Source: Pseudomonas putida (lineage in GTDB: Bacteria; Pseudomonadota; Gammaproteobacteria; Pseudomonadales; Pseudomonadaceae). From it: a DNA stretch of 64,000 nucleotides. Below, in pieces: positions 28,296 through 36,746 of this stretch. The stretch is taken from the NCBI GenBank assembly GCA_029953615.1, contig CP124529.1, positions 3,100,501-3,164,500 on the forward strand. Direction: 5' to 3'. The first letter of the stretch is position 1. Each line of letters begins with the position of its first letter. The translations under genes were made by a program, and so were the position numbers. A model generated the notes under the pieces. That model did no database searches. It worked only from the letters and a program-made list of their open reading frames with translations, and was not told where the DNA came from.

Positions 28296-28652
28296 TCAGT
28301 TGTGGCGATAGGCGCGTGCGGCATCGCGGTCCTTTTCCTGCTCCCAGTCGCGCTCGCGCTGGTCCCAGAATCGCTCGTGGTACTGGCGCTGTTCTTCGCT
28401 GTTCTGCATGGCGTGGCACTGGCGAAAACCGTCGTCCCAGCCGCTTTCGTACGTGCGTTCGTGCAGGTAGCGCGGCACGTCCTTGCGAAAGCCGCCTACC
28501 ATCAGCCCGGCCGCCTGGCGGCCGCTGCTACAGCCGTCCTGGAAACCATCGGCATAGGCGGGGGGATAACCCCGGTTGACCATTTGCTCGTGGGTGGTTT
28601 CGCAACCAGACAGCAACAACGCCATGCACACGCCGAACCAGTACCGCGACAT
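28296..28652 (-). CDS. Small outer-membrane lipoprotein
   Basis: A 118-residue lipoprotein with lipobox LLSGC (Cys about 16) after a short hydrophobic signal. The mature part is rich in aromatic and charged residues (YADGFQDGCSSGRQAAG, YESGWDDGFRQCHAM) and ends in a charged helix (RERDWEQEKDRDAARAYRHN). The two GF..GC / GW..GF repeats resemble a Gly-zipper-less lipoprotein family found across Pseudomonas. ATG 28652 is preferred over the GTG two codons earlier because GGAGGG is better spaced. No function is known to me. Confidence 0.8.
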   Translation of the reverse strand: MSRYWFGVCMALLLSGCETTHEQMVNRGYPPAYADGFQDGCSSGRQAAGLMVGGFRKDVPRYLHERTYESGWDDGFRQCHAMQNSEEQRQYHERFWDQRERDWEQEKDRDAARAYRHN

Positions 28653-28757
28653 AACCACAAAACCCTCCGGTTGATACTGGAAAGTCTAGGTGGCGATTTG
28701 TCGGGGGGGTGTCAAAACAGTGTCAAAGACTCGGTTGGGTCACACTGTGGCCTGTAC

Positions 28758-28852
28758 CGGCCCTATCGCCGGCAAGCCAGCTCCCACAGGTACTGCACAT
28801 GCCTTGAGTCCTGTGATCACCTTGTGGGAGCTGGCTTGCCGGCGATAGGGCC
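28758..28852. repeat. BIME, GTGGGAGCTGGCTTGCCGGCGAT type
   Basis: GGCCCTATCGCCGGCAAGCC and its inverse flank a 40-base spacer. This is a third REP sequence class, distinct from the GCGGGC and GCGGCC types. Confidence 0.9.
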
Positions 28853-28872
28853 AGTGCAGGCAACCAGTGTTT

Positions 28873-30726
28873 TCAGTAGTGGTACCACTTCAGCTCAAGC
28901 ATCACCTCGTTCTGCGCCGTAGCCAGGTGGCTGAACTCCCGCGAAGCACTCAACCGCACCCCCAGGTTCTGGCTGATCTCCCACTGCTGGTTCAGGCTCA
29001 CGCTGCGCCGCACCTCGCCGTTGGCGAAGTAATCGCCCTTGGCCTCAAGCGTCATGTTGCCCAACCCGTTGCGCCAGAGCAGCCCGCCATTGAAACCCGC
29101 CGCCGGGGCGATGAACTGGGCGAAATCATTGTGGTGCTCGACCCGCACCGTACCCAGGGCAAAGCCCAGCAAGCCGTCGGCCAGTTGCCAGGTGCCGCCG
29201 GCCCCGCCGTTCACATGGCTCACCAGCACCTCGTCATCATGCTTGCCCGGCACCCGCTCCAGCCCGCCGGCCACCTGCCACGACCAAGGCTTGAGCAACT
29301 CGTTGCGCGGCGTCAGCGAGCGGATGGTGGCCAGGTCCAGGCGCTGCACCTGCCAGTCATTGCCTTCGTACTGGCGCAGCTTCAACTGCAGGATCTCGAT
29401 TTGCGCCCCCAGCGGGAAGCCATAGGCGTTGTCATTCAGGTCGTGATAGGCCATGCGCAGGCCGTACTCGGCATAGGCACGGTCTTCGCGGGTGCCCACG
29501 CCCAGCTGCCAGGTGCGCGAATCATGGCCGTCCTCGGGCAGGCCTGGGCGCTCGATCTGCAGCGGCGGTGGCGGGTTGCTGTTGATTGCCCGCAACAGTT
29601 CGAAGCTGCGCCTGGCCTGCCCAGGGTCGCGCTCCTGGCCATTGGCGCGGTAGCGCTCCAGGCGGTACGCGGCATCCTGCACCAGCGCCTGGCGCTGGCG
29701 GGGGAGGGCCTTGAATTCGGGGCTTTGCAGTTGTGCGGTGTCGGCACTTACCGCCAGCACCTGGCGCTTTTCGCCATGATCGAGCGGCTCGGCCCGGGCC
29801 AGCAGTTCGCGTTCGCGCGAGGGGCGGTACGTTTCGCTGGCGACCAGGCCGGACTGCTTCACGGCCTTGACCGTGTCGGTCGGAATGGCGGTCAGCGGGA
29901 ACTGCGAGGTCAGGTCCAGGCTCGGGCGGGCCACCTGCAACAGTTCCAGCAGACGGTACGAGCAGTTTTCGTCGAAGAAGAAGTAGTCGAACTGGATCTG
30001 CTTCAACTCCCACACATGTTCGACCATGCGCCCGGTTTCTTCCGGGGTCAGGTCCAGCTGGTACTCCCACAGGTCGCGGTTTTCCAGGCTGCGGTATTCG
30101 GACAGTTTCTCCTGGTAGGGCATCAGCGCGAACAGGCCAGGGTAGCCGCCCATCAGGCCTTTCCAGGCATACAGGATGCTGTTGTCGCTGCCTTCGATGT
30201 AGGCGCCGAAGTTGATCGCGTAACTCAGCAGCGTGGTGTCGTCACGGCGGGTGTTGGACTGGTCGATGCGCAGCAAGGTGTGGCCGAACATCGATGACGG
30301 GCTGTTCAGGTAGGCCGCCGGGAAGATCAGCGCCGCACTGTGCGGGTCGATCGACTGGTACCAGGTGGTGAACTCCTGGCAGTCCGGTTGCGGCAAATCT
30401 TGCAGGTCGAGCTGTTCGCGCAGCCAGCGGGTGCGCGCCGGGAACACGCACTGGGCATGCTTGTCGCCGAGGTTGGCCGGGGCGTACAGCGCTTCGACCG
30501 TGGCTTGCAGCTCCTGGTCGGGGTGGTGCGCGCCGTCCTCGGCGAGGAAGAACGCATCATCGTCCACATAGCTGCGCCAGCCACCCAGCTTGGCGGTTTC
30601 GTAATGGCCCAAGGCTATCCAGTAAGGGGTGTTGGCCAGTTGCTGGACACGGCCAGGGTCCAGCATGGGCGCGGCATGAACAGGGGCGCAGGCACACAGC
30701 GCCAGGGATACGAAGCGTTTGAGCAT
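28873..30726 (-). CDS. DUF4105 (Lnb-like) envelope protein with beta-rich C-terminus
   Basis: A 617-residue exported protein with signal peptide (MLKRFVSLALCACAPVHA). Residues about 90-330 match the Lnb-like periplasmic domain DUF4105: FPAAYLNSPSSMFGHTLLR and FFFDENCSYRLLELL hold conserved His and Asn-Cys residues reminiscent of a papain-like (NlpC-type) catalytic pair. The C-terminal 230 residues are alternating beta strands ending in KWYHY, suggesting an outer-membrane barrel. Function is uncertain; an envelope hydrolase anchored in the outer membrane is a reasonable guess. It is transcribed with, and downstream of, the DUF3015 gene, but a terminator-like hairpin lies between the two. Confidence 0.78.
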   Translation of the reverse strand: MLKRFVSLALCACAPVHAAPMLDPGRVQQLANTPYWIALGHYETAKLGGWRSYVDDDAFFLAEDGAHHPDQELQATVEALYAPANLGDKHAQCVFPARTRWLREQLDLQDLPQPDCQEFTTWYQSIDPHSAALIFPAAYLNSPSSMFGHTLLRIDQSNTRRDDTTLLSYAINFGAYIEGSDNSILYAWKGLMGGYPGLFALMPYQEKLSEYRSLENRDLWEYQLDLTPEETGRMVEHVWELKQIQFDYFFFDENCSYRLLELLQVARPSLDLTSQFPLTAIPTDTVKAVKQSGLVASETYRPSRERELLARAEPLDHGEKRQVLAVSADTAQLQSPEFKALPRQRQALVQDAAYRLERYRANGQERDPGQARRSFELLRAINSNPPPPLQIERPGLPEDGHDSRTWQLGVGTREDRAYAEYGLRMAYHDLNDNAYGFPLGAQIEILQLKLRQYEGNDWQVQRLDLATIRSLTPRNELLKPWSWQVAGGLERVPGKHDDEVLVSHVNGGAGGTWQLADGLLGFALGTVRVEHHNDFAQFIAPAAGFNGGLLWRNGLGNMTLEAKGDYFANGEVRRSVSLNQQWEISQNLGVRLSASREFSHLATAQNEVMLELKWYHY

Positions 30727-30754
30727 ATCGGGCAACTACTTCTTGACGATGCCG

Positions 30755-30788
30755 AAAAAGGCGAAACCCGCCCCGGAACCGGGGCGGG
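30755..30788 (-). terminator. Intrinsic terminator after DUF3015 gene
   Basis: On the minus strand CCCGCCCCGG-TT-CCGGGGCGGG is followed by TTTCGCCTTTTT, 11 bases after the stop. It would reduce read-through into the DUF4105 gene. Confidence 0.75.
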
Positions 30789-30799
30789 AGCAGCTGGAC

Positions 30800-31288
30800 T
30801 CAGGCCTCGGTTGCGTATTTGGCCAGGCGTGGGTCGTTCTTCAGAACGGCCAGGGTGTTGCTGTGGACGGTTTCTGCAGTGACATCGGCGCTGCTGAAGA
30901 TCTGGTTGAAGTGCTGGTGGGTGACCGATGCGAAGTAGCCACGGTCTTCCGGAGCCACGCCGAGGACCACGGCATAGGTGGTTAGCGCTTCGCCCTGGCC
31001 CATGGCCATGTCTTCGGACAGTTCATTCATCATGCCGTTCATGGCGAACCAGGACTTGCCACCGTAGGTCAGTGATGCCTTGGTGGAGCAGCCGTTGGTA
31101 CCGGAGGTCATGCCGAAGGTGGCGTTACCGGAGGTGCCGTTGGTGGTGGAAGCCAGGAAGTGTGCCGGCGTGCCGCGCTGGCCTTCGAACAGCATGTTGC
31201 CCCAGCCGCAGTTCGGGCCGCCTGGCGCTTCGGCCATGGCGTTGAGTGAGGCGACGGTGAACAGAGTACCCAGAAGAATCCGTTTCAT
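30800..31288 (-). CDS. DUF3015 family exported protein
   Basis: A 162-residue protein starting MKRILLGTLFTVASLNAMAEA, a signal peptide with cleavage near residue 20. The mature protein begins GGPNCGWGNMLFEGQ, a hallmark of DUF3015, and includes the block TSGTNGCSTKASLTYGGKSW, placing two Cys residues for a disulfide. Members are abundant, often stationary-phase, envelope proteins in gammaproteobacteria with no assigned role. Start at ATG 31288; AGAGAACA upstream may serve as ribosome site. It is divergent from the Lon-like protease gene across 252 bases. Confidence 0.88.
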   Translation of the reverse strand: MKRILLGTLFTVASLNAMAEAPGGPNCGWGNMLFEGQRGTPAHFLASTTNGTSGNATFGMTSGTNGCSTKASLTYGGKSWFAMNGMMNELSEDMAMGQGEALTTYAVVLGVAPEDRGYFASVTHQHFNQIFSSADVTAETVHSNTLAVLKNDPRLAKYATEA

Positions 31289-31329
31289 AGCATTTGTTCT
31301 CTTTTGACTTAACCAAGGGTCAGGGTTTC

Positions 31330-31346
31330 TGGCAACTCGGTTGCCA
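31330..31346. promoter_or_regulatory. Perfect palindrome in the DUF3015/lon-like divergent region
   Basis: TGGCAAC-TCG-GTTGCCA is a 7-base perfect inverted repeat about 42 bases upstream of the DUF3015 start and 195 upstream of the protease gene. It could be an operator or a short hairpin in the DUF3015 leader. The binding protein is unknown. Confidence 0.35.
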
Positions 31347-31540
31347 GGTCGGGGAAGCTTTTCACCCACCCGCGCAGCTTGGAGTTTAGGCACGATCTAA
31401 GAGTTGCGTTGTTGATTGCGAAAAATTTGCTGGTACATGGCCCGCTCCGGCTGCGATATAAAGTCCTGCGGAGCCTTGCAAGGCGCGCGCGGGCAGCGCC
31501 AGAATGCTGCGTATCTGCCCCGCCGAAGTAAGGAAACCCA

Positions 31541-33979
31541 ATGCCCGATCCTGTCGCTGCGCGCCTGCGTCTCGCGCCCGAAGCCCTGACCCGGCGTTTC
31601 TCACCCGAGCAGTTTGCCTTTACCAATACCGACGATCTGGAGCCGTTTCGCGGAGTCCTGGGCCAGGAGCGTGCTGTCGAGGCCCTGCAGTTTGGCGTGG
31701 CCATGCCGCGCCCTGGTTACAACGTGTACGTAATGGGCGAGCCCGGCACCGGCCGCTTTTCGTTCGTCAAGCGCTACCTCAAGGCCGAGGGCAAGCGCCA
31801 GCAGACCCCCGCCGACTGGGTCTACGTCAACCACTTCGATGACACCCGTGAGCCCCGCGCACTGGAATTGCCATCCGGCAGCGCCGGGGCATTCATCGCC
31901 GACATGAACGGGCTGATCGACAACCTGTTGTCGACCTTCCCGGCGGTGTTCGAGCACCCGTCGTACCAGCAGAAAAAGGGCGCTATCGACCGCGCCTTCA
32001 ACCAGCGTTACGACCGCGCCCTGGATGTGATCGAGCGCGCCTCGCTGGAAAAGGACGTGGCCCTGTACCGCGACGCCAGCAACGTCGCCTTCACCCCGAT
32101 GGCCGACGGCAAGGCACTGGATGAAGCCGAGTTCGCCCAGTTGCCGGAAGAGGTGCGCGAGCAGTTCCACGAGGATATCGCCCTGCTCGAGGAGCGCCTG
32201 AACGAAGAACTGGCCAGCCTGCCGCAATGGAAACGCGAGTCGAACAACCAGCTGCGCCAGCTCAACGAAGAAACCATCACCCTGGCCCTGCAGCCATTGC
32301 TGGCGCCGTTGTCGGAAAAATACGCCGAGAACGCTGCGGTCTGCGCCTACCTGCAGTCGGTACAGCTGAACCTGCTGCGTACCGTGGTCGAGCAACTGGT
32401 CGATGACAGCAAGACCGACGCCGCCGCGCGCAAACTGCTGGAAGAGCAGTACGCCCCCAGCCTGGTGGTCGGCCACCACGCCGACGGCGGTGCGCCGGTG
32501 GTGTTCGAGCCGCACCCGACCTACGACAACCTGTTTGGCCGTATCGAATACAGCACCGACCAGGGTGCGCTGTACACCTCGTACCGCCAGCTGCGCCCCG
32601 GTGCGCTGCACCGGGCCAACGGCGGCTTCCTGATTCTGGAAGCCGAGAAGATGCTGGGCGAGCCGTTCGTCTGGGACGCGCTCAAGCGTGCCCTGCAGTC
32701 GCGCAAGTTGAAGATGGAATCGCCACTGGGCGAGCTCGGCCGGGTGGCTACCGTCAGCCTGACGCCGCAGATGATCCCGCTGAACATCAAGCTGGTCATC
32801 ATCGGTTCGCGCCAGCTGTACTACGCACTGCAGGACCACGACCCGGACTTCCAGGAGATGTTCCGGGTACTGGTGGACTTCGACGAAGACATGCCCATGG
32901 TCGACGAGAACCTGGAGCAGTTCGCCCAGCTGTTGCGCACCCGCACCAACGAAGAGGGCATGGCGCCGCTGACCAGTGATGCGGTGGCGCGCCTGGCCAC
33001 CTACAGTGCCCGCCTGGCAGAAAACCAGTCGCGCCTGTCGGCACGTATCGGCGACCTGTTCCAGTTGGTCAGCGAAGCCGATTTCATCCGCCAGCTGGCC
33101 AATGACGAAATGACCGACGCCGGGCACATCGAGCGTGCGCTCAAGGCCAAGGCCACCCGCACCGGCCGTGTTTCGCAGCGGGTGCTGGACGACATGCTCG
33201 CCGGCATCATCCTGATCGACACCGAAGGCGCGGCCATTGGCAAGTGCAACGGCCTGACCGTGCTGGAAGTGGGTGATTCGGCGTTCGGCATGCCGGCGCG
33301 TATTTCCGCCACCGTGTACCCGGGCGGCAGCGGTATCGTCGACATCGAGCGTGAGGTCAACCTCGGCCAACCGATCCACTCCAAGGGTGTGATGATCCTC
33401 ACCGGCTACCTGGGCAGCCGCTATGCCCAGGAGTTCCCGCTGGCAATCTCGGCAAGCATCGCACTGGAACAGTCCTACGGCTACGTGGACGGTGACAGCG
33501 CCTCGCTGGGCGAAGCCTGCACGCTGATCTCGGCCTTGTCGCGCACGCCGCTCAAGCAGTGCTTCGCCATCACCGGTTCGATCAACCAGTTTGGCGAAGT
33601 GCAGGCAGTGGGCGGGGTCAACGAGAAAATCGAGGGCTTCTTCCGCCTGTGCGAAGCGCGTGGCCTGACTGGCGAGCAAGGGGTGATCATCCCGCGTGCC
33701 AACGTCGCCACACTGATGCTCGACGAGCGCGTGCTGCAGGCCGTGGAGAACGGCATGTTCCACGTGTACGCGGTCAGCCAGGCCGACGAGGCGTTGAGCC
33801 TGCTGGTAGGCGAGGAGGCCGGGGTGCTGGATGACAAGGGCCAGTTCACCGAAGGCAGCGTCAACGCCCGGGTGGTGGAGCGCCTGCGCGAGATCGCCGA
33901 GATGATCAGCGAGGAGGAGATCGAGAAGGCGGAGAAAGAGCGCCTGGAAGAGGTGATTGCCCAGGCCAAGCCGGTCTGA
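31541..33979 (+). CDS. Lon-like ATP-dependent protease (AAA_32/Lon_C family)
   Basis: An 812-residue protein. The N-terminal part has an AAA-like domain whose P-loop reads GEPGTGRFS, with Arg in place of the usual Lys, and a long helical insertion (about 130-280). The second AAA segment includes ANGGFLILEAEKML as Walker B. The C-terminal Lon protease domain (about 575-770) has the catalytic Ser in YVDGDSASLGEAC and the catalytic Lys in VGGVNEKIEGFF. It is soluble, unlike archaeal LonB. This family is separate from housekeeping Lon, and its substrates are unknown. A GTAAGGAAAC site precedes the ATG. A terminator-like hairpin follows. Confidence 0.92.
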   Translation: MPDPVAARLRLAPEALTRRFSPEQFAFTNTDDLEPFRGVLGQERAVEALQFGVAMPRPGYNVYVMGEPGTGRFSFVKRYLKAEGKRQQTPADWVYVNHFDDTREPRALELPSGSAGAFIADMNGLIDNLLSTFPAVFEHPSYQQKKGAIDRAFNQRYDRALDVIERASLEKDVALYRDASNVAFTPMADGKALDEAEFAQLPEEVREQFHEDIALLEERLNEELASLPQWKRESNNQLRQLNEETITLALQPLLAPLSEKYAENAAVCAYLQSVQLNLLRTVVEQLVDDSKTDAAARKLLEEQYAPSLVVGHHADGGAPVVFEPHPTYDNLFGRIEYSTDQGALYTSYRQLRPGALHRANGGFLILEAEKMLGEPFVWDALKRALQSRKLKMESPLGELGRVATVSLTPQMIPLNIKLVIIGSRQLYYALQDHDPDFQEMFRVLVDFDEDMPMVDENLEQFAQLLRTRTNEEGMAPLTSDAVARLATYSARLAENQSRLSARIGDLFQLVSEADFIRQLANDEMTDAGHIERALKAKATRTGRVSQRVLDDMLAGIILIDTEGAAIGKCNGLTVLEVGDSAFGMPARISATVYPGGSGIVDIEREVNLGQPIHSKGVMILTGYLGSRYAQEFPLAISASIALEQSYGYVDGDSASLGEACTLISALSRTPLKQCFAITGSINQFGEVQAVGGVNEKIEGFFRLCEARGLTGEQGVIIPRANVATLMLDERVLQAVENGMFHVYAVSQADEALSLLVGEEAGVLDDKGQFTEGSVNARVVERLREIAEMISEEEIEKAEKERLEEVIAQAKPV

Positions 33980-33985
33980 GTCAAT

Positions 33986-34029
33986 AAACCGGCGCTGGCG
34001 GCGATGTGCTACCGTTTAGCGCCGGTTTT
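33986..34029 (+). terminator. Probable terminator after Lon-like protease gene
   Basis: AAACCGGCGCT and AGCGCCGGTTTT pair perfectly around a 22-base loop, with a short T-run. The loop is long for an intrinsic terminator. Confidence 0.6.
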
Positions 34030-34140
34030 CCATCTTTCTGTACGGTTCTTCTATGCTGGAACTTAAGGACGGTATTAGCGTTCAGGATGGAAACAGCCTG
34101 AGGTTCAGGCTGAACAAGGCTTTTTGGAGGGGGCGCGGCC

Positions 34141-34479
34141 ATGCGCAATCTCAGCCTCACACGCCAGTGCCTGGGCCTGGTGACCCGCATCGAATGCAGC
34201 ATCCGTCCGCTGGCCGGGGACAACGGCATGTGGACGCTGCTGTTCGCCGCCGGCATGGCCGGTGAACAACCCTCCGCAATCAAGGCCCAAGGGCCGTTCC
34301 ATGGGCCGCTGGTGGCCGAATCGGTGCTCAATGCCATTGTCGACAGCCTGACCTTGCATGGGTATCAGGTGGCCGAGGATCCGCAGATCTGGTGTTTGCA
34401 TTTGCAGGCGCAGTTGCGGCGGATCAATGGTGAGCGGTGTCGGAACCTGGGGGATTACCAGTTTCATCCTGAGACCTGA
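34141..34479 (+). CDS. Conserved hypothetical protein
   Basis: 112 residues from the ATG at 34141, which has a strong GGAGGGGG ribosome site. No signal peptide or membrane helix is obvious. It contains LVTRIECSIRPLAGDNGMW, three Cys residues and a Trp-rich segment (DPQIWCLHLQAQLRRING). I do not recognise the family. The preceding leader (34030-34140) holds a short AT-rich promoter-like segment. The gene is followed by a REP element. Confidence 0.7.
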   Translation: MRNLSLTRQCLGLVTRIECSIRPLAGDNGMWTLLFAAGMAGEQPSAIKAQGPFHGPLVAESVLNAIVDSLTLHGYQVAEDPQIWCLHLQAQLRRINGERCRNLGDYQFHPET

Positions 34480-34482
34480 TTG

Positions 34483-34564
34483 AGGCCGGGGGCCGCTTTG
34501 CGGCCCATTCGCAGCACAAGGCTGCTCCTACAAGTGAATGGGCTGCGGAGCGGCCCCCGGGCTT
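34483..34564. repeat. REP/BIME with GGGGGCCGCTTTGCGGCCC arm
   Basis: AGGCCGGGGGCCGCTTTGCG, AAGGCTGCTCCTACAAG and an inverted GGGCTGCGGAGCGGCCCCCGG arm form an imperfect palindromic unit. The core is more degenerate than in the other BIMEs. Confidence 0.8.
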
Positions 34565-34632
34565 TTGCTGTAACAGGTGGCTGGCTATACTCGCCGTCGC
34601 TTTTTTAGTCACCTGATGAGTCCCGACACTCC

Positions 34633-35121
34633 ATGGAACGTATCCTCGAAAATGCGATGTATGCCTCGCGCTGGCTGCTCGCCCCCATCTACTTCGGCCT
34701 GTCCCTCGGCTTGCTGGCCCTGGCGCTGAAATTCTTCCAGGAAGTGGTCCACGTCCTGCCCAACGTCTTCGCCCTCAGCGAAGCCGACCTGATCCTGGTG
34801 ATCCTGTCGCTGATCGACATGTCGCTGGTGGGTGGCCTGCTGGTGATGGTGATGATCTCCGGCTACGAGAACTTCGTCTCGCAACTGGACATCGACGAGA
34901 GCAAGGAAAAACTCAACTGGCTGGGCAAGATGGATTCTTCGTCGCTGAAGATGAAGGTTGCCGCTTCGATCGTGGCCATTTCGTCCATCCACCTGCTGCG
35001 GGTGTTCATGGATGCACAGAACATCTCCACCGATTACCTGATGTGGTACGTGATCATCCACATGACCTTCGTGGTCTCGGCATTCTGCATGGGCTACCTG
35101 GACAAGCTGACCAAGCACTGA
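34633..35121 (+). CDS. UPF0114/YqhA-family membrane protein
   Basis: A 162-residue inner-membrane protein with four predicted helices: [44 protein letters not shown], the segment around [15 protein letters not shown], and [16 protein letters not shown]. The start [14 protein letters not shown] and the loop SGYENFVS are diagnostic of the YqhA (UPF0114) family. The function is unknown; some members are found beside transporters. It appears monocistronic and is followed by a single REP. Confidence 0.9.
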   Translation: MERILENAMYASRWLLAPIYFGLSLGLLALALKFFQEVVHVLPNVFALSEADLILVILSLIDMSLVGGLLVMVMISGYENFVSQLDIDESKEKLNWLGKMDSSSLKMKVAASIVAISSIHLLRVFMDAQNISTDYLMWYVIIHMTFVVSAFCMGYLDKLTKH

Positions 35122-35130
35122 GCCTTTCAG

Positions 35131-35176
35131 GCCTCTTCGCAATCCCTGTGGAAGCGGGCAAGCCCGCGAAGAGGCC
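35131..35176. repeat. Single REP element
   Basis: GCCTCTTCGCAATCCCTGTGG ... GCGAAGAGGCC is a short, imperfect palindromic REP unit with no partner. Confidence 0.8.
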
Positions 35177-35280
35177 AGCACGGTCCAACTGACGAGCGGC
35201 GTCAGTCATGCCCTTGTGCATTCTCACATTCTGTACAAAAAATGAGCTCTCATGCGTGGTTCCCTTCGCGAGGTGCTCTC

Positions 35281-35586
35281 ATGAACCTGCATCAGCTCAA
35301 CACCGAGGCCAGGGCTGGCCATGTCGACGAACTGAACCTGATCGCCATCGAAGGTGGTGACTACCTCCTCGAGGCCCGGATCAAGGGCCACGCCCACCCA
35401 CTCTCAGACTCCCGTGGCGAACGCTTGCGCGTGCACTCGGTGGAGGATGCGCGCAAGTTGCTGCAAACCATCTCCATGGTCTCGATGAACCTGGTGCATT
35501 GGTCGGTGCAGGACGAAATGTGCGGTATGGGCACGCACCCGGAAGAAGACTTGAAGGTGCCGATTTCCCAGCGCTCGGCCTGGTAG
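35281..35586 (+). CDS. Small conserved DUF6482-like protein
   Basis: A 101-residue protein, start ATG 35281 after GCGAGGTG. It is mostly polar with a beta-rich first half (LNLIAIEGGDYLLEARIKG) and a helical second half (VEDARKLLQTISMVSMNLVHW). The pattern fits a small Pseudomonas family of cation-stress-like proteins, DUF6482. No function is known. It stands alone between yqhA-like and the FKBP gene. Confidence 0.7.
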   Translation: MNLHQLNTEARAGHVDELNLIAIEGGDYLLEARIKGHAHPLSDSRGERLRVHSVEDARKLLQTISMVSMNLVHWSVQDEMCGMGTHPEEDLKVPISQRSAW

Positions 35587-35671
35587 CTGCTCGCTGCGCC
35601 CCAGTGTGCTAGGCTGCTCGCCCTTTTCATCAAGGGCGCGGCTTCACTGCGCCCTGCAGTGGAGCACGACA

Positions 35672-36289
35672 ATGTCCGAACTCAACCTGTCCACCGACGA
35701 AACTCGCGTCAGCTACGGCATCGGCCGTCAGCTGGGCGGCCAGCTGCGCGACAACCCGCCACCAGGCGTCAGCCTGGAAGCTATCCTGGCCGGCCTGACC
35801 GACGCCTTCAACGGCGCCGACAGCCGCGTCAGCGAAGCCGACCTGTCGGCCAGCTTCAAGGTCATCCGCGACGTGATGCAAGCCGAAGCAGCTGCCAAGG
35901 CTGAAGCCGCTGCAGCCGCTGGCAAGGCATTCCTGGTCGAGAACGCCAAGCGTGACGGCATCACCACCCTGGCTTCGGGCCTGCAGTTCGAAGTACTGAC
36001 CGCAGGTGAAGGCGCTAAGCCGACCCGCGAAGACAACGTGCGCACCCACTACCACGGCACCCTGATCGACGGCACTGTGTTCGACAGCTCCTACGACCGT
36101 GGTCAGCCGGCTGAATTCCCGGTAGGTGGTGTGATCGCTGGCTGGACCGAAGCCCTGCAGCTGATGAACGCTGGCAGCAAATGGCGCCTGTACGTGCCGA
36201 GCGAGCTGGCCTACGGCGCCCAAGGCGTCGGCAGCATCCCGCCGCACAGCGTGCTGGTGTTCGACGTCGAGCTGCTCGACGTTCTGTAA
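35672..36289 (+). CDS. fklB: FKBP-type peptidyl-prolyl cis-trans isomerase (FklB-like)
   Basis: A 205-residue protein without signal peptide, start ATG 35672 with GGAG. The N-terminal helical dimerisation domain (about 1-90, including VSYGIGRQLGGQL and an Ala/Glu-rich helix) is followed by the FKBP domain (about 100-205) with VRTHYHGTLIDGTVFDSSY, the active-site Trp region GVIAGWTEALQLM, and PSELAYG ... IPPHSVLVFDVELL. The absence of a signal peptide distinguishes it from periplasmic FkpA and points to a cytoplasmic FklB role in protein folding. Confidence 0.93.
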   Translation: MSELNLSTDETRVSYGIGRQLGGQLRDNPPPGVSLEAILAGLTDAFNGADSRVSEADLSASFKVIRDVMQAEAAAKAEAAAAAGKAFLVENAKRDGITTLASGLQFEVLTAGEGAKPTREDNVRTHYHGTLIDGTVFDSSYDRGQPAEFPVGGVIAGWTEALQLMNAGSKWRLYVPSELAYGAQGVGSIPPHSVLVFDVELLDVL

Positions 36290-36296
36290 TGCCTTT

Positions 36297-36407
36297 GGGG
36301 CCGCTTTGCGGCCCATTCGCGGGCTTGCCCGCTCCCACAGGTGCGGCGTTAGCTTCAAGGCTTGTGCAGTACTTGTGGGAGCGGGCATGCCCGCGAAGAG
36401 GCCGGCC
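36297..36407. repeat. BIME, GTGGGAGCGGGC type
   Basis: GGGGCCGCTTTGCGGCCCAT, then CGGGCTTGCCCGCTCCCACA and the inverse copy ending CGCGAAGAGGCC, between convergent genes. Confidence 0.9.
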
Positions 36408-36416
36408 CTGCTGGCC

Positions 36417-36662
36417 TCAATTCCAATCCGTTCCCCCAGGGCGCAACGCCCGCGCATAGCAGAACAGAAACAGAGTCCGCACCAGCTCCTTGAGCACCCC
36501 CGGTTCACTCGAATTCAGCCCGCTCATGTCCAGGTCGCCCTGGTCGCGCAGCTCGTCGAGCGCTTCTTCTTCAAGCACCGCGCACACTTCGCCGGTTTCC
36601 CGATGAAGAATGCGCAGGTAGGGGTGAGGGCGGTCCAGCCAGGCGTCGATCAGATAAGTCAT
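36417..36662 (-). CDS. Small iron-regulated conserved protein
   Basis: An 81-residue acidic protein, start ATG 36662 with AAGGAGA. MTYLIDAWLDRPHPYLRILHRETGEVC begins the protein, followed by a helical acidic segment (EEEALDELRDQGDLDMSGL). I believe its P. aeruginosa counterpart near rplU-ispB (PA4570) is induced by iron starvation. In line with this, a Fur box lies 30 bases upstream. The function is unknown. It is transcribed toward the FKBP gene, with a BIME between the two. Confidence 0.8.
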   Translation of the reverse strand: MTYLIDAWLDRPHPYLRILHRETGEVCAVLEEEALDELRDQGDLDMSGLNSSEPGVLKELVRTLFLFCYARALRPGGTDWN

Positions 36663-36691
36663 GGCTATTCTCCTTGGATAGCAGTTCCAAT

Positions 36692-36710
36692 GAGAATAAT
36701 TCTTATTATC
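36692..36710 (-). promoter_or_regulatory. Fur box
   Basis: GAGAATAATTCTTATTATC agrees with the 19-base Fur consensus at 14 positions by my count. It lies 30-48 bases before the start of the small gene at 36662, overlapping where a promoter should be. Confidence 0.75.
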
Positions 36711-36746
36711 TGAATAGCAAGCGCCAATTGGCTGTTATCGGAAAAA

